From contig OX637405.1 of NCBI GenBank assembly GCA_951799425.1, forward strand, positions 18,077,089-18,141,088: DNA of 64,000 nucleotides. The letters are read 5' to 3'. Shown here piece after piece: positions 34,820-47,620 of the stretch. A program made the translations under genes and the position numbers. The notes beneath the pieces are model-generated. The model was not told where the DNA came from and did not search any database. It saw only the letters and a list, made by a program, of their open reading frames with translations. Source of the DNA: Ilex aquifolium (lineage: Eukaryota > Streptophyta > Magnoliopsida > Aquifoliales > Aquifoliaceae). The stretch's first letter is position 1. Every line of letters begins with the position of its first letter.

Positions 34820-36130
34820 AAAATGAATGGTGAAGATGCATGTCTAGTAGACAGTGACACAACCCACACAATCATTTGACATAAAAGATTTTTCTCCAAC
34901 TTAACATTAATTGAAGCTAATGTAAATACAATATCGGGTTCTGCAAACCTGATTGAAGGCTTCAGAAGAGCTATTATCATGTTACCAAATGGAACAAAAA
35001 TCCATATCAACGACGCTTTATATTCAGTCAGATCTAGAATAAATATGCTATGTTTCAAAGATATACGTCGCAATAGATTTCATATTGAAACTATGAATAA
35101 TAATAATGGAGAATATATTTATATTACTTCAATTTTTTCTGGCCTAAAGGTTATATTAGAGAAACTTTCTACTTTCTCTTCTAGGTTGTATTGTACAAGA
35201 ACAATTGAATCAAATAATGTGATGAGCTAGAATCTCTCTAATTCAAAAACTTTTGTACTTTGGCATGACCGACTTGGTTATCAATAACTTGCATGGATGT
35301 TCTTTAAAAAACCAGAATATTCTTTTGTAGAGTGATTACCCATATACATCTTGTTCACAAAGAAAATTGGTTGTTAGACCATCTCTCGTAAAAGACAACA
35401 TTGAATCCCCAACCTTTTTACAAAGAATTCAAGGGGATATTTGTGGACCTATTCACCCATAATGTGGACCATTCCAATATTTTATGGTCTCTTAATTGAT
35501 GCCTCAACACGGTGATCACATGTTTCTTTACTATCTACTTGGAATGTTGCTTTTGCCTGTTTTCTTACCCAAATAATTCAGTTAAGAGCACAATTCTCAG
35601 ATTATTCAATCAAGACAATTTGTCTGGATAATGCCTGTGAATTTACATCCCAAACATTTGATGACTACTACATGTCTGCTAGGATTGATGTAGAGCACCT
35701 AGTTGCTCACATCCATACCCAAAATGGTTTACCTGAGTCTCTCATCAAACGACTACAATTGATTGCTCGACCCTTACTCATGAGAACAGAATTACCCATT
35801 TCTATTTGGGGACATGCAATATTACATGCAATGGCCTTAGTTAGTATTCGCCCAATTGCTTACCATCAATACTCTCCAATACAACTTGTACTTGGTAAAC
35901 CCCCAAATACTTTTCACTTACAAACCTTTGGTTTTGCTGTATATATCCCAATTGCACCCCCATGGTGCACTAAGATGTGTCCACAACGTTGACATGGAAT
36001 TTATGTTGGATATGATTCATCTTCAATCATTAGGTATCGTTAGCCTTTGATGGGATATTTTTTATTACAAGATTTGCAGATTATCATTTTGATTTGACAA
36101 TATTCTCGCCGTCAGGGGAAGGAAATTTGT
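34820..36130 (+). pseudogene. Copia protease and integrase (pol)
   Basis: The protease region reads MNGEDACLVDSDTTHTI (from about 34822), where plant copia has D-S-x-T-T-H. NGTKIHINDALYSVRSRINM leads to the integrase zinc region (LWHDRLGYQ near 35265). The core has LQRIQGDICGPIHP, ICLDNACEFTSQTFDDY and HIHTQNGLPESLIKRLQ, which carry the catalytic D, D and E positions. YHQYSPIQLVLGKPPN and a degraded C-terminal part follow. Stops at about 35230, 35286, 35460 and 35995 inactivate it. Confidence 0.8.
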
Positions 36131-36189
36131 AGCTTGCTAAAGACTACCATAAGCTTTCTTGAACTTCAAAAACTATGTCTCATCTTGAT

Positions 36190-36285
36190 TTTTTTTTTTT
36201 TTGGGAGGGGAAGGGGGCTTGAATGCTTGACCTCAAGAAGACAAATCTTTCACAAGGTAAGGAGTACCATTGGACCAATGACCCA
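36190..36285 (-). mobile_element. Short SINE-like insertion
   Basis: A T-rich start (a poly-A tail on the other strand) is followed by about 80 bp with GGCTTGAATGCTTGACCTC, which resembles a reversed tRNA B-box. TTGAT flanks both sides (36185-36189, 36286-36290). The insert interrupts the copia sequence between MSHL- and HTLSNVKL-coding parts. At 96 bp it would be truncated. A chance TTGAT match is possible. Confidence 0.4.
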
Positions 36286-36718
36286 TTGATGCACACACTT
36301 TCCAATGTGAAACTACAGTACAAAAGATTATTCATCTTCAAAGAATTGCTAATCAGTTACCTGGTGCATTTATTGATGCAATAAGAGTAACCAATTCTTA
36401 TGTGCTAGCTATGAACACTCTAGCAAAGATTGATGTTTTAATTGAAAAATCCATGGCAACAAATGAATCATCAACTACACGCTTGAAGCGTGGATGACCC
36501 ATGGGTTCAAAAGATTATGCTCCATGGAAGAGGAGATTAAAAGGGAAATCACATACAACTCTTGAAGAAGTTGTTGAATTAGAGCATAAAGATGCGCCCA
36601 CTTCATCTTAAATAATGTCCCATGAAGAGGAAAAGTCCCTGAAGTGACACACACTCTTAAAGAGATATAAATATCTACAAATGAAAAAATTTCTATTAAC
36701 TATGCATGTACAGGAGAG

Positions 36719-37640
36719 ATGTGGGATCGCACAAAAATGAGTATCAGTGATGTATTTTCTTTTGCAGTAGCTACTGAAATCTTGAATGATGATGATCTCG
36801 AACCATGCACAATAGATCAATGCCGACGTCGACATGATTGGCAAGAAACAATTCAAGCGAAATTGGATTCTCTTGCAAAGCGTGGAGTGCTTGGACCTGT
36901 AGTTCTAACACCTAATGATGTAAAGCCTATTGGTTATAAATGGATTTTTTTGAGAAAAATGAATGAAAAAAATGAGATCACAAGATACAAAGTGCACCTA
37001 GTAGCACAAGGGTACTTGTAGAGACTCGAAATTGATTATGAAGAAACATATTCAGCAGTAATTGATGCAATTATATTTCGGTATCTTATTAATCTACCAG
37101 TCTCAAAGGACTCGACATGTGCGTCTTATGAACATTGTTACTGCGTATTTATATGGAAAGTTAGATACTGATATTTATATGAAAGTCCCCAAAGGATTGC
37201 AATTGCATGAAACAAACACATCAAAACCTCAAAACATGTACTCAATCAATTAAGTTGAGACGATCCTTATATGGATTGAAACAATCTAAAAGAATGTGGT
37301 ACAACTGTCTCAGTGAGTACTTGGTAAAGGAAGGGTATGTTAACAATCCCATATGCCCATGTGTATTCATTAAGAAATCAGAAACTAGATTTGCCATCAT
37401 TGCAGTATATGTTGATGATATGAATCTGATTGAAACATCTGAAGAGTTGATTAAAACTGCTGAATATTTGAAAAAAGAATTTGAGATGAAAGATCTCGAA
37501 AAAAAAACAAAGTACTGTCTCAGCTTATATATCGAGCATACGTTAAACGAAATTCTTATCTAACAAATAACCTATACCGAAAAGGTCTTGAAGTGGTTTA
37601 ATATGAATAAAACATATTTGTTAAGTATTCCAATGGTCAT
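36719..37640 (+). pseudogene. Copia reverse transcriptase
   Basis: The domain begins with RRRHDWQETIQAKLDSLAKR and GYKWIFLRKMNEKNEITRYK, then VHLVAQGYL. After a stop, IDYEETYSAVIDAIIFRYL follows. The frame at 37207 has RRSLYGLKQSKRMWYNCLSE, PCVFIKKSETRFAIIAVYVD and the catalytic YVDD of this stretch. Two frame changes and several stops lie between 37020 and 37260. The copy is inactive. Confidence 0.85.
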
Positions 37641-38283
37641 CCGATCTCTTGATGTCAATAAGGATCTCTTTCATCTTAAGGAGTAAAATGAAATGCTTCT
37701 TGCTCCTAAAGTACCATACCTAAGTGCAATTGGTGTTTTGTTATACTTAGCGCAATGTACTAGGCCTGATATAACATTTGTAGTCAACTTATTGGCAAGA
37801 TTTAGTTTTACACCAACTTAATAACATTGGAATGGTGTAAAACATATCATACGCTACTCCATCTTTCTTCCCAATGAGACCATTTCTCTTTTGATTTGGA
37901 AGACGGGACCTTCGTGGAACTACAAATTTGGGCTTGTCATACTCAAAAAAATCACCAATGGTTCACATTTAGTCGGTTATATAGATTCTGGACACCTATC
38001 AGATCCCCACAAGCTTCGTTCACAAACTGGGTATGTTTTCACATGTGGTGACATAACAATCTCATGGCGATCTACCAAGTAGACTTTGATTGTTACATCT
38101 TCCAATCACTTTGAGATACTTGCACTCTATGAAGTGAGTTATGAATGTGTGTGGCTAAGGTCTGTAGTCTATCACATCCGAGATACTTGCAAACTCCCTT
38201 TGACTATAGATTCACCGAAAACCTTATTTGAAGATAACGTTGTTTGTATTGCACAAATTAAAGGAGGGTTTATCAAAGGTGAT

Positions 38284-40787
38284 TGTAAAACCCGGGTAAA
38301 TTTGAATTTTTTCTGAAAAGGGCAAAATGGTAATTTATCACTATAATGCGCATTTAAAATATGTATTTATCTAGAGCTCGGATGATGAAACGGAACTCAC
38401 CGTTGTATTTTTCTCGCGAAATCTAGTTGTCCTGTCAATTTTCGTCGAATTCTGAGACAGTCGGATTTTGCACATTTTACGAGACGACTGTGTCGAATGA
38501 CCTCACAAAGGTCCCCAAAAACAGAAATTATAAAATTTCCTTATAATTGAATTAAAGTTCAAATAAAATTAATTTGAACTTAAATCGGGATGAAATTAAT
38601 CGTTTCGGGACGAAAACGGACCCGGATAAGGGGGGCGTGTGGCGGCGACGTGGACCAAGTGTTAAGGGTTATAAATATGAGCAAATATCTGATTTTTAGG
38701 CAGAATATTCTGCATTTTCTAGTGTGTAAACGTGTGAGGGAGAGAGGAGAAGAAAAACAAAAATTTCAAGGCTTCTCTCGACGATTCACGGAGTTCCGTT
38801 GGTCGGAATCATTCGGACCAAGAGTTAAAGTCGATCACATCGACGAGGACAACGCAACCACACCAAGAGCGAAGGATTTCACCGAAGATCCAAGAGGAGA
38901 CTTTGGGGAAATCAAGAGTTTTGGGGCTTGGGAGGTGTTCTTAAAGTTCTCTACACTTCGTCTTACGCTACAAGAGGTAGGGTTCCCTCCTACTTTGGTT
39001 ATTTACAACCTAGAGTGTCAATGTGGAATGGATAAGTGTAAGGGGCTATAGTTCACTTTTCTATGGTTAAGGTGTAGGTGTAGAAATGATTTAATCAATT
39101 TCTAGTGGAATTGATATGTGAAGTTCCATGTGAAAATTCTTGGAGCTTGGTATTGTGTGGGCATGTTATGTGTTATATTGTGCCTAGTGAAAGAAATGAG
39201 TTATTTACATGGGTTATGTGATAACATGATTGGTGCTTTGAAGGTATTTTGCTAAATGCCTATGTGAGAATTAAGCTTGTTATGACTTAATTTATGTGTG
39301 ACATGCTTGAGAAAAAGGTAATTGATATATGTTGTTAATATATTAGCATCATGATGAATTATGGTAATTATGTGCATTAGATATAAATTACTATGGCATA
39401 TGTTGAAGTATGTGGTTAAATTCATCCATATGGCATTCATTACATATGGGACTTGACATTGACATGCAATGGTTCATTACATTGCATTTTTTGCACGGAG
39501 GCATCGCATTAGGTGGGTGTGTGTGCATGGTGTGATCAAACACCACACTTGGTGATTGATGAGTGGACTCGGGAAGGTTGAATTGAAGATCCCCTCGAGT
39601 CTCATGGTTGCATGGAAAACTTGTGTCGGGTATAGGAAGAAGGGATAGATCCCCCCTCGGGTGCAAGACCCGGCCACATGGTTCATACACTTGCCGGTGG
39701 TGAAATTCCAGAAAAGTGTAACGGTGTACGGAACCGGCGGTGAGACTCCGAGAATCCGATACCCAACAAAGACACTTGATTTTGTTTTATAACATACTCA
39801 TTCAATGGGTATCATCCAACAATGATTTGGTTTATAAATACATGATTTTTTATTTAAAACGATTGTTGAATGGATTTACGTCAATAACGGATTTACTTTA
39901 CAAGTGCATTGCATTGTGTTGTGTGAGTCGGTGATGACTCGGGGGTTGAAGTTGCATGAGTGAGTTTCATCTCAATTCATAGCATGACATGGAAATTCCT
40001 ATCATGGGATTGCATTCTCTTGATCGAAAGGAATGTTGCTCTTAATTTGTTGTATGTGAACATTTCATATGCATCTAGGTTGAGGAATATCCTCTGTAGG
40101 AGATACTCTATTGAGCGTGGCTCACCCTATACGGGAAAACATTTCAGGTGCGAAATACACACCGGTGGATGATGCTTATTCGGGGCCCCAAGGGTGAAGA
40201 AAGGCTGATATGTGGCTTTATTTTGGGTTTTGTGTAAACTAATTATGAAAACTTAGTTTCTGACATGTAATTGATACAAATGATTGTAATAGAACTTATA
40301 CGTATCATGTTTTATGTGGAAAACTTCATTAAACATGTGTTGGATGATTGTAGAAAGGTTTGGAATGGATTGGAAATGAAAAATAGGTGAAACAGGCAAA
40401 ACTGGGTAAAGTGTACCGGTACAATGGGGTCCAGTAGGCCTAGCGTACCGGTACGGTGTGGTCCAATGGGCAAGGCATACCAGTACGCCGTACCGGTACG
40501 ATTTCTAAAAATCAGAAAATTTCAAACTGTTTTGCCAAGCTTTTGGGCAATGTATTCCTTCCTTCCAATGTTATAAATGGACAATAATAGAGTACCAATG
40601 GTGGTATAGACCTCGGATGGGTCAATCAATCGAAAGCATATAGACTTGGTATTTTTTTAAAATCCCGATAAAGGGGATGTGGTGCCGCGGTGTCGGGTTA
40701 ACCGGCATCCACGGGTATTTCTGCAGGTTGATGGTTGATGGTTGATCAACGGACTTATAAATGACCCCCGGTTTTTGGGGTGTCACT
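38284..40787 (+). mobile_element. Solo LTR C1 (chromovirus-type)
   Basis: This 2504-bp unit begins TGTAAAACCCGGGTAAATTTG and ends GGGGTGTCACT, flanked by GTGAT at 38279-38283 and 40788-40792. A TATA box (TTATAAATATGAG) lies near 38668 and supports the plus reading. A donor-like AGAGGTAGGGTT near 38972 and an acceptor-like CATTTCAGGTGCG near 40139 lie 1.17 kb apart. An ACCGGT cluster follows at 40414. It shares its layout and many words with 60007-62463 and with the chromovirus LTRs. No internal region remains. Confidence 0.85.
40414..40500. repeat. ACCGGT palindrome cluster in solo LTR C1
   Basis: GTACCGGTAC occurs three times and a variant once, with CCAGTAGGCC and CCAATGGGC spacers. It lies about 270 bp beyond the acceptor-like site. 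Confidence 0.8.
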
Positions 40788-40990
40788 GTGATAGAACCCA
40801 ACATATTTCGTTAAAATTTTTCTACACTCATGAACTCCAGCAAAGTCATGAAATTAATGTAAATCATATATGATCTATGACAATCTTGCAGATCTGTTCA
40901 CTAAAGCTTTACCATAATCAATGTTCAAGACGAAATTTGGGCAAAGTCTTCTTTGTATGAGATCTCTACCCAATACATAACCTGTGCATA

Positions 40991-43549
40991 TGTAACGCCC
41001 CAAAACACACCCTGGACGGCATTACTATCCAAGACCATTCACAACATGAGAGCGACTAAATAAATTCCATAAATAAAGAAATTTCATTCATCATATATCA
41101 TGTCCATAGCATTATCCCAAAATAATAAGCCAAATCATGGCGATTACATCCCAAAAGAATTAAACTTAACTTAGCAATGGAATAACAATTGATTATATTT
41201 TACATAATCCCAAAATAACCCTTCAATCTAATACAACGAAGGACCGTCGAGATATCCCCCTCCGGATCTCCCTTTACTCGTCCTCTAACTGATCCTCTTT
41301 TACAGCATCACCTGAAAAATGTGTTGGTTTGTAGGGGGTGAGCACTAAGCTCTGTAGGAAAATTCTCCCAAACTCAAACAAGGTTTAGAAAACATGTAAA
41401 ACAAGTCGGTCTCATTTCACAAATATCATATATAACTTTTGAAGTAAAACCAGAACATTTAATAGATCTCAAGTTTAAGGAACCACAGTAATTGAATGCA
41501 TAAGTGGGACCACTATACAATTAACAAACCATATCCCAATATAATCCAATCCACCATACACTGTTTCCACAAGTTCTCGCAGAATCCCATACTTCCCAAG
41601 ACTCTTGTAGAAACCTTCTATGGTAGAGTGAACAATAACCAATATACAATAGATAATCCATTCTACCATAAACCGTTTCCAACAAGTTCTCACGGAATCC
41701 CATACTTCCGGAAACTCTTGTCGAAACCATTTCTGGTACAATGCACGATAACCCACACTGTATGTCCGACACAACCCACGTTACTAATCCGTGACCATTA
41801 GTGATAGGAAAAGTTCGTACCCACACGGCGTACAAAGACGTCTACCCACTCCATGTGGTAGGAAAAATTCATACCCGCGTGGCATACAAAGACGTCTACC
41901 CACTACATGATACCCGGTCAATAGTAATCCATGTTCGTATCGTACAACATCGCAAGAAATAAAATACCAACAATCACACAAGTCCCCAATTTACCCTCAA
42001 AGCCCTTATTTCTCAAGCATCCTTACAAGGAACCTCCTGAGAAGGAATGAGCATCCTTACAAGGAACCTCTCACTCTTGTTCCTCCAAACAACCAAACAA
42101 GAAATACGATATCCACAATTTCCTCAATTAACAAATAACTCCACAAATCCCCAATTTCACATGTAACATTCCAATATAACAATTTAAGCAAAAGTACATG
42201 AGATCATTAAAAATATCATTTTATTGTTCGACATAAACCACTAAAGTTTTGAAATCAAAACATATGAGTACTCAAACTTTGGAATCATTACCAATGAATA
42301 TTAAGCTTGGAGTATAAAGAATAAAGGCGCACCAAGCTTGAACATCATGGACAAAGGAGGAATTAAGATTTAACGGAACAATCATGTATGACAATAAATA
42401 ACAAAGGACTATCAAGGTGTGAAATCAAGAACAAATGATTATGAAGCTTAGAGATCAAGACCAAAAGAAAACTCAAGTCTTGGAACCATGGATAAAGAAT
42501 ATCAAGTATTGAATATCAAGCTTAGAAGTCAAAATAAAGGAACAATCATATATTGAAATCAATAACAAAGGAGAAGTCAAGAAAAAAAAAAAACACATCT
42601 CCCTTGAAGACTAGGGTTTGGTAGGAAACAAGGAGATTCAAGGGTTACCCAACAATCACAATATTTTTCACATGGCATCAATTGCAAGAATAGCAAGAAT
42701 TAAGGATTTGATAGCATACATATAACATTTAGAGTGAAGAGATACATATAAATAAACCTAGCCTCAATGTAAAAGAATGGAAGAAAACCCCTACCTCAAT
42801 GCTCAAGAGTTTTAGCCAAATACCCAAGCTTCAAGACCTTCTTGCTTTCCTTTCTTTTCCTTTTAATCTCCTCTCCCTAGGGTTTTCAAAAGATTTGGGT
42901 GAGAGTGGGTGAAGAATGGAAGAAAAGAGAATGAGTAGAGAAGTGAAATCTTAGAAATCTAGGGTTTTAATCGTCTAAAATGGTGTATCTCTCCTTATCT
43001 TTGATGTTCTTCTCTCCCTCTCTTTCTCTCTAAAGGTGCCTAGGGTTTAGAAGGCTGAAATGGGGCTCAAATAGTCGGCCTTAAGTATTTATAGGGAGAG
43101 AGAGAGAGGCCGAAATTCGCGACTTTAAAATAAACAGTCTGGTTTCGGTAGTACCGGTACTCAGTACCGGTACCATTCAGTAGCGGTAGCCAGTACCGGT
43201 ACAAGAAACCTTCTGGAATCGGGGTACCGGTACCATTTACCCAGTTTTGCCTATTTCTTTTGTTTTCCATTCCCAATCCATTCCAAAACTAACCAAATCC
43301 ATCACAAACCTCTCCAACACATATTTATACACCAAACCTATCTAATACAAGTTATAGGACCTAACATTTTATATTTTCACTCACTAAAACTAAATTTCAA
43401 TTATGATTTTCATTAACATTTTAAATCTTTACTTTTCAAATTTACAAAGTTCAAACACACTTCAATACCCCTATCCACATCTTTACAACCATTATTTGCT
43501 ATATCTATATATCTATATGCATATATAAAAGAAAATGCGGGGTGTTACA
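40991..43549 (-). mobile_element. Solo LTR C2 (chromovirus-type, second family)
   Basis: This 2559-bp unit begins TGTAACGCCCC, ends GGGGTGTTACA and is flanked by GCATA at 40986-40990 and 43550-43554. The minus strand holds TATA-like CCTATAAATACTT near 43091, a donor-like GAGGTAGGGGTT near 42795 and an acceptor-like ACATTTTTCAGGTGATGC near 41310. That gives the same order as in C1 and C3. It carries several short tandem duplications (41541-41755, 41812-41915, 42020-42075). The inserted host is the left LTR of the chromovirus. Confidence 0.82.
43151..43233. repeat. ACCGGT palindrome cluster in solo LTR C2
   Basis: GTACCGGTAC units occur four times (TACCGGTACTCAGTACCGGT and others). On the minus strand, GGAATGGATTGGGAATGG and GGCAAAACTGGGTAAA precede the array as they do in C1. 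Here the module lies upstream of the TATA box. Confidence 0.8.
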
Positions 43550-43699
43550 GCATACATTAATCATATGACAATTCCAAGGTCCACTTCCCAAAGTATAGGC
43601 TTAAACTTCAACCATTTACATCATCTAAAGAAAAGAGCTCAACATATGAAGGCTCAGAAGTGTTGCAGTTCAAAATTCAATTTTCGGGAAGAGGTAGTG

Positions 43700-43872
43700 G
43701 TACCTCTATTAAGTAGTACCATTACTTGGGCCTACAAGAAGTTAGGTACCGGTACCTGTAAGACTTGGTATCGGTACCTGGGCCCACTGTCAGCGAAGTA
43801 TCGGTACCTGTGAGTATATGTACCGATACCTAAGTCCACTGAAAGCTAGGTACATATGAGGTACCGGTACCT
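43700..43872. repeat. ACCGGT palindrome cluster in chromovirus left LTR
   Basis: GGTACCGGTACC-type units occur about six times, some degenerate (TATCGGTACC, TACCGATACC), with GGGCCCACTGTCAG spacers. It lies roughly 270-440 bp past the acceptor-like site on the minus strand. Confidence 0.78.
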
Positions 43873-45440
43873 AGGGCCCAGATTTCCCAAAATTTTCCAA
43901 AGTTCAACTTTTAACCATACAACTCATACAACATCTACCCATATTGAGATTACATGTCCAAATACAAAATACGCTTGCAAGTCTTTATCAAAATACAAGT
44001 TTTGTATTACAAAACGTACAAGGCCAAAAAGGTAATATTTGTACTAGGGTCTTCGATTCCAAATCAAGAACCACAACTCGACACTATCCTCAAAGCGGGC
44101 TCGTAGGAGGGCCTTCAACGTAAGCTCGTTCATTACCTGAACAATGTATCCCCATAAAGGATGAGTCAAAGCCCAGTAGGGTATCTCTTATAGAGAATAC
44201 CTCTATATCATAATGCATATGATATGAATGCACATCAACACACAAAGCATATATATATATATATATGATGCCAAGCATACCAATCATGAATTGTTTCTCA
44301 TGAATGCATGTCCAAAATCCGAACCCCTTCGCAGATTTCCATATAGGACACATGATACTATGCCATGACATGAACCGAGCATTCATATCCCTTGTCATTG
44401 ATGCTACGCATCCAATGACCAATCATCAACTCTTGTGTCTTTGTTGGGTAGGTAATTTTTGGACATCACACCAATGGTCTACCAAACTGGCACGACATTT
44501 GACAGCATCACACCTCCGGCTCCGAGTACACTAACACACTTTTTTGGAATTGCACTGCCAGTCAAGTGAATGAACTAAGTAACCAGGCCTTGCACTCGAA
44601 AGAGAATTTATCCCTTTTTACTATACCCGCCGCAAGTTTTCTATGCAATGTTCCGTGCGACTCAATTGGACCTTGATCTAAACTTCCCAAGTCCACCCAT
44701 CAACTCACCATGTGGTGATTGACCAACCAATGCACGCACACACTCACACTTATGCCAATGCCCATGAATGTAGTGCAACCAGTGCATAGGGAATGTAATG
44801 TACATTTGTATTTTCAATTCATCATAAACTAACTATGACATGTGAGCATATGAAAAATATCTTATAAACATCAAAATGTTTATTATATCATGAAGCGTAT
44901 AATAACATTTCATAACATCACCAATTATGTTACAGCATTTTTCATTCAAATAACACACTTGAACATCTATAGGCATTTATCAAACACGTTTAAGGCATAA
45001 ACGTAAACACATAGCATGTCAATACATATTCCACATAATTCACATATTCAAACCCAAATCAAGTAGACATAGGCACAACATGTTCATCAAATTATCCAAA
45101 TATCTAACTAGTTACACTAGTTACATAATAGCTATATAAATATTCTACATAGTCATACCCATACCATATACAAAATTGAAATTGAAAGTAATCGTAACTA
45201 GGAGGAAACCCTCACATCTTGAACTTAATCCAGGAAGCAAATCTCTAAAAATACCCAAGACAATTTCCTCCAAGCCCTAGATCCCAACCCTTGATTTATG
45301 AAAATGGTAGAAAATAGGCTTGGTTGGTGTTGATGTGTAGGCCTCGTTGAGTAGAACAACTTTTGTTCTTGGTTGATGACGATCCAACGGTCAGATCTTC
45401 GTAAATCAGAGAAGAAAGGTAGAAGAACTTTGAAATTTCT

Positions 45441-45442
45441 CT

Positions 45443-45497
<55 letters not shown>
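45441..45497. repeat. (CT)n microsatellite in chromovirus left LTR
   Basis: A long uninterrupted CT run. The same tract occurs at the matching place in the right LTR (59255-59293) with fewer units. Confidence 0.9.
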
Positions 45498-45500
<3 letters not shown>

Positions 45501-45637
45501 GGAAGTTATAGGTGAAATGGGGGGGGGGGAAATCTAACTTTCCCCCCTTTAAATACCCCTTGAGTGCTAGGCACATAATGTGCCATACGACCAGATTTTT
45601 CTTATCTGATTTTATTCCGAATCAATTAAATCTCATC

Positions 45638-46990
45638 CTATGTTAAGTTCACTAGTCTCACAGTCTTGTCATGCAAAACCTGATCTCGACTATCCATGAT
45701 ACGCACCAGTCCCTCCTCAAAGGTCCCATCTGTATCAAAAACCAGCTCACCCCAATCCACCACATGTGTAGGATTTGGGGTGTACTTCCGGAGCATAGAG
45801 ACACGAAACACTGTGTGAACACCTAATAAATTTGGTAGTCGCCAACCGGTAAGCAACTGTACCAAGCCTCTCGAGTACTTCGAAGGACCCGACCTCAGCG
45901 ATAGCTTTTCCTACATCCCAAACCTGACTACTCCCCTCTTAGGCATAACCTTCAAGAAGACATGATCCCCAACCTCAAACTCTAGAGGTCTCTGTCATCT
46001 GTTGGCGCAACTCTTCTACTGGCTCTGAGCCCTGAGAAGATACTTCTGTATCATTTTCACCTTCTCTGAGGTGTCTCTAATCAAGTCTAGACCCATGGAA
46101 GGTCCCTCTCCAACCTTCGTCCAACACACCAGATAACAGCACGACCTCCCATAAAGTGTCTCATAGGGTGTCATCCGTATGCTCGGCTGGTAACTATTGT
46201 CTTAGGCGAACTCCACTGAGGGTAAGTGCTCCTCCCAACTACCCTTGAGATCAAGGATGCATGCCTAAAGCATGTCCTCTAAAATCTGGATGGTCCTCTC
46301 TGACTGACCGTCTTTCTGGGGATGAAAAGTTGTGCTCATCATCAACTGTGTCCCCATAGCTCGTTGAAAGCTCTCCTAGAAGTGAGCCATGAACATGGGA
46401 TCCCGATCCAATAATATAGATACGGGTATCCCATGTAACCAGATTATCTCCCGTATATACAACTTGTAAAATTTCTCTAGCGTGAAGGTCATCCGCACAA
46501 CCAAAAAGTATGTCGACTTCGTAAGCCGGTCCACTATCACCCATACCGCATTATGTGTGGGTCAAAAAATTTATAGTGACGTGTTCCCACTTTCACTCAG
46601 CCACCTCCAAAGGTTGGAGCAACTCTGCTAGTCTCGGGTGCTCAGCCTTGACCTGCTGACACGTGAGACATCTACTAAAAAAGTCTCCAACAAGTCTCTT
46701 CATACCACTCTAGTAATACTAACGGCGAAGATCATGGTACATTTTCATGCCACCAAGAGGCACAGCAAAACGGGAGTAATGAAACTCCCTAAGGATCTTC
46801 TCTCTCAGATTCGTAGACTAGGGAACCATAACCCTTCCCTTGAATTGAAGATTGTCATTAGCGTGAATGGTCCAGCCCTCGTCACCTATACCTGACTATA
46901 TTTGATCCATGATGGACAATATCTATATGTCTTGCCCCTAGGACTTGATCACCCTACTCAGTAAGGAAGGCATAGCCACCAAACTTCCTA
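45638..46990 (-). pseudogene. Chromovirus integrase with truncated chromodomain
   Basis: On the minus strand HDLRRYYWSGM-like and CLTCQQVKAEHPRLAELLQP mark the N-terminal part. LLDRDPMFMAHF and TTFHPQKDGQSERTIQILED lie in the core. WEEHLPSVEFADNSYQ-like and MTPYETLYGRSC follow. The C-terminal frame (45865-45638) reads VQLLTGWRLPNLLGVHTVFR, VSMLRKYTPNPTHVVDWGEL and RIMDSRDQVLHDKTVRLVNL. This is the usual lead into a Tekay chromodomain, cut off at the LTR junction. Stops are frequent. Confidence 0.78.
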
Positions 46991-47620
46991 ACATGCCCTA
47001 AGCCTAATCCTTGTAGTGTAGCTAAAACTGTCCCATAGTCTCAAGCATTTGCCACTCCAAGGAAGCTATACTAGCCAAGAATCCCCGTGATTTTCGGCTG
47101 AGTGCATTAGCCACCATATTTGCCTTTCCAAGACGGTAGTACAAATTGAAGTTGTAATCCTCCAGATACTCCATCCACCTGTGCTGCCTCATATTGAGAT
47201 CCTGCTACGTGAAGATGTACTTCAGAATCTTATAGTCTGAAAATACCTCAAACTATTCTTGATGGTAATCCAATTCAATTGCTGATAATCTATACAAAGT
47301 CTAAGGGCCCTATCCATTTTCTTGGCGAAAAACACCGGAGTACCCCAAGGTGAGGTACTCGGTCTGATAAAATCCTTGTCTAACAACTCTTGCAACTGAA
47401 CCTTGAGTTCTTGCATATCTACAGGTGTCATCCTATGTGGTGTCATAGAAATAGGGGATGCACTGGGTTGTAGCTCAATGATGAAGTCTACATGCCGATG
47501 TGGAGACAATTCCAGTAACTCGTCTAAAAAGGCATACTCATACTCACAAACTACCCGAGGTAGACCCAACTCCTGTCTCGCCTTGTTCTCAAGTGTAAGG
47601 CTCGCAAGCCAATCCATCAA
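46991..47620 (-). pseudogene. Chromovirus RT start fused to RNase H end
   Basis: The frame 47620-47222 holds [59 protein letters not shown] and [15 protein letters not shown]. These are the first RT motifs. The next coding words are LNMRQHRWMEYLEDYNFNLY and GKANMVANALSRK, the end of RNase H. The YxDD motif and most of the RT and RNase H domains are missing, so an internal deletion near 47220 is clear. Confidence 0.82.

Larger units (their letters stand above)
37641..40980 (+). pseudogene. Copia RNase H, split by a solo LTR
   Basis: The first part contains LSAIGVLLYLAQ-like and TRPDITFVVNLLARF, then VGYIDSGHLSDPHKLRSQTG, CGDITISWRSTK, stop, and HFEILALYEVSYECVWLRS. These cover the RNase H acidic residues. 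It is cut at 38283 and resumes at 40793 with RTQHISLKFFYTHELQQSHE. ADLFTKALP (near 40900) is the conserved end of copia pol. The break holds the solo LTR 38284-40787. The protein was already dead, judging by internal stops. Confidence 0.8.
43550..45637 (-). repeat. Chromovirus left (3') LTR, truncated
   Basis: It matches the right LTR pieces 49345-50003 and 58075-59430. With 40925-40990 it gives about 2.15 kb. It lacks about 190 bp at its left end and about 300 bp at its right end. It is joined directly to the end of pol without a purine tract, so a deletion removed the LTR start. It carries TATA-like CCTTTAAATACCCC near 45546, a (CT)n tract, and splice-like sites near 45209 and 44140. Confidence 0.8.
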
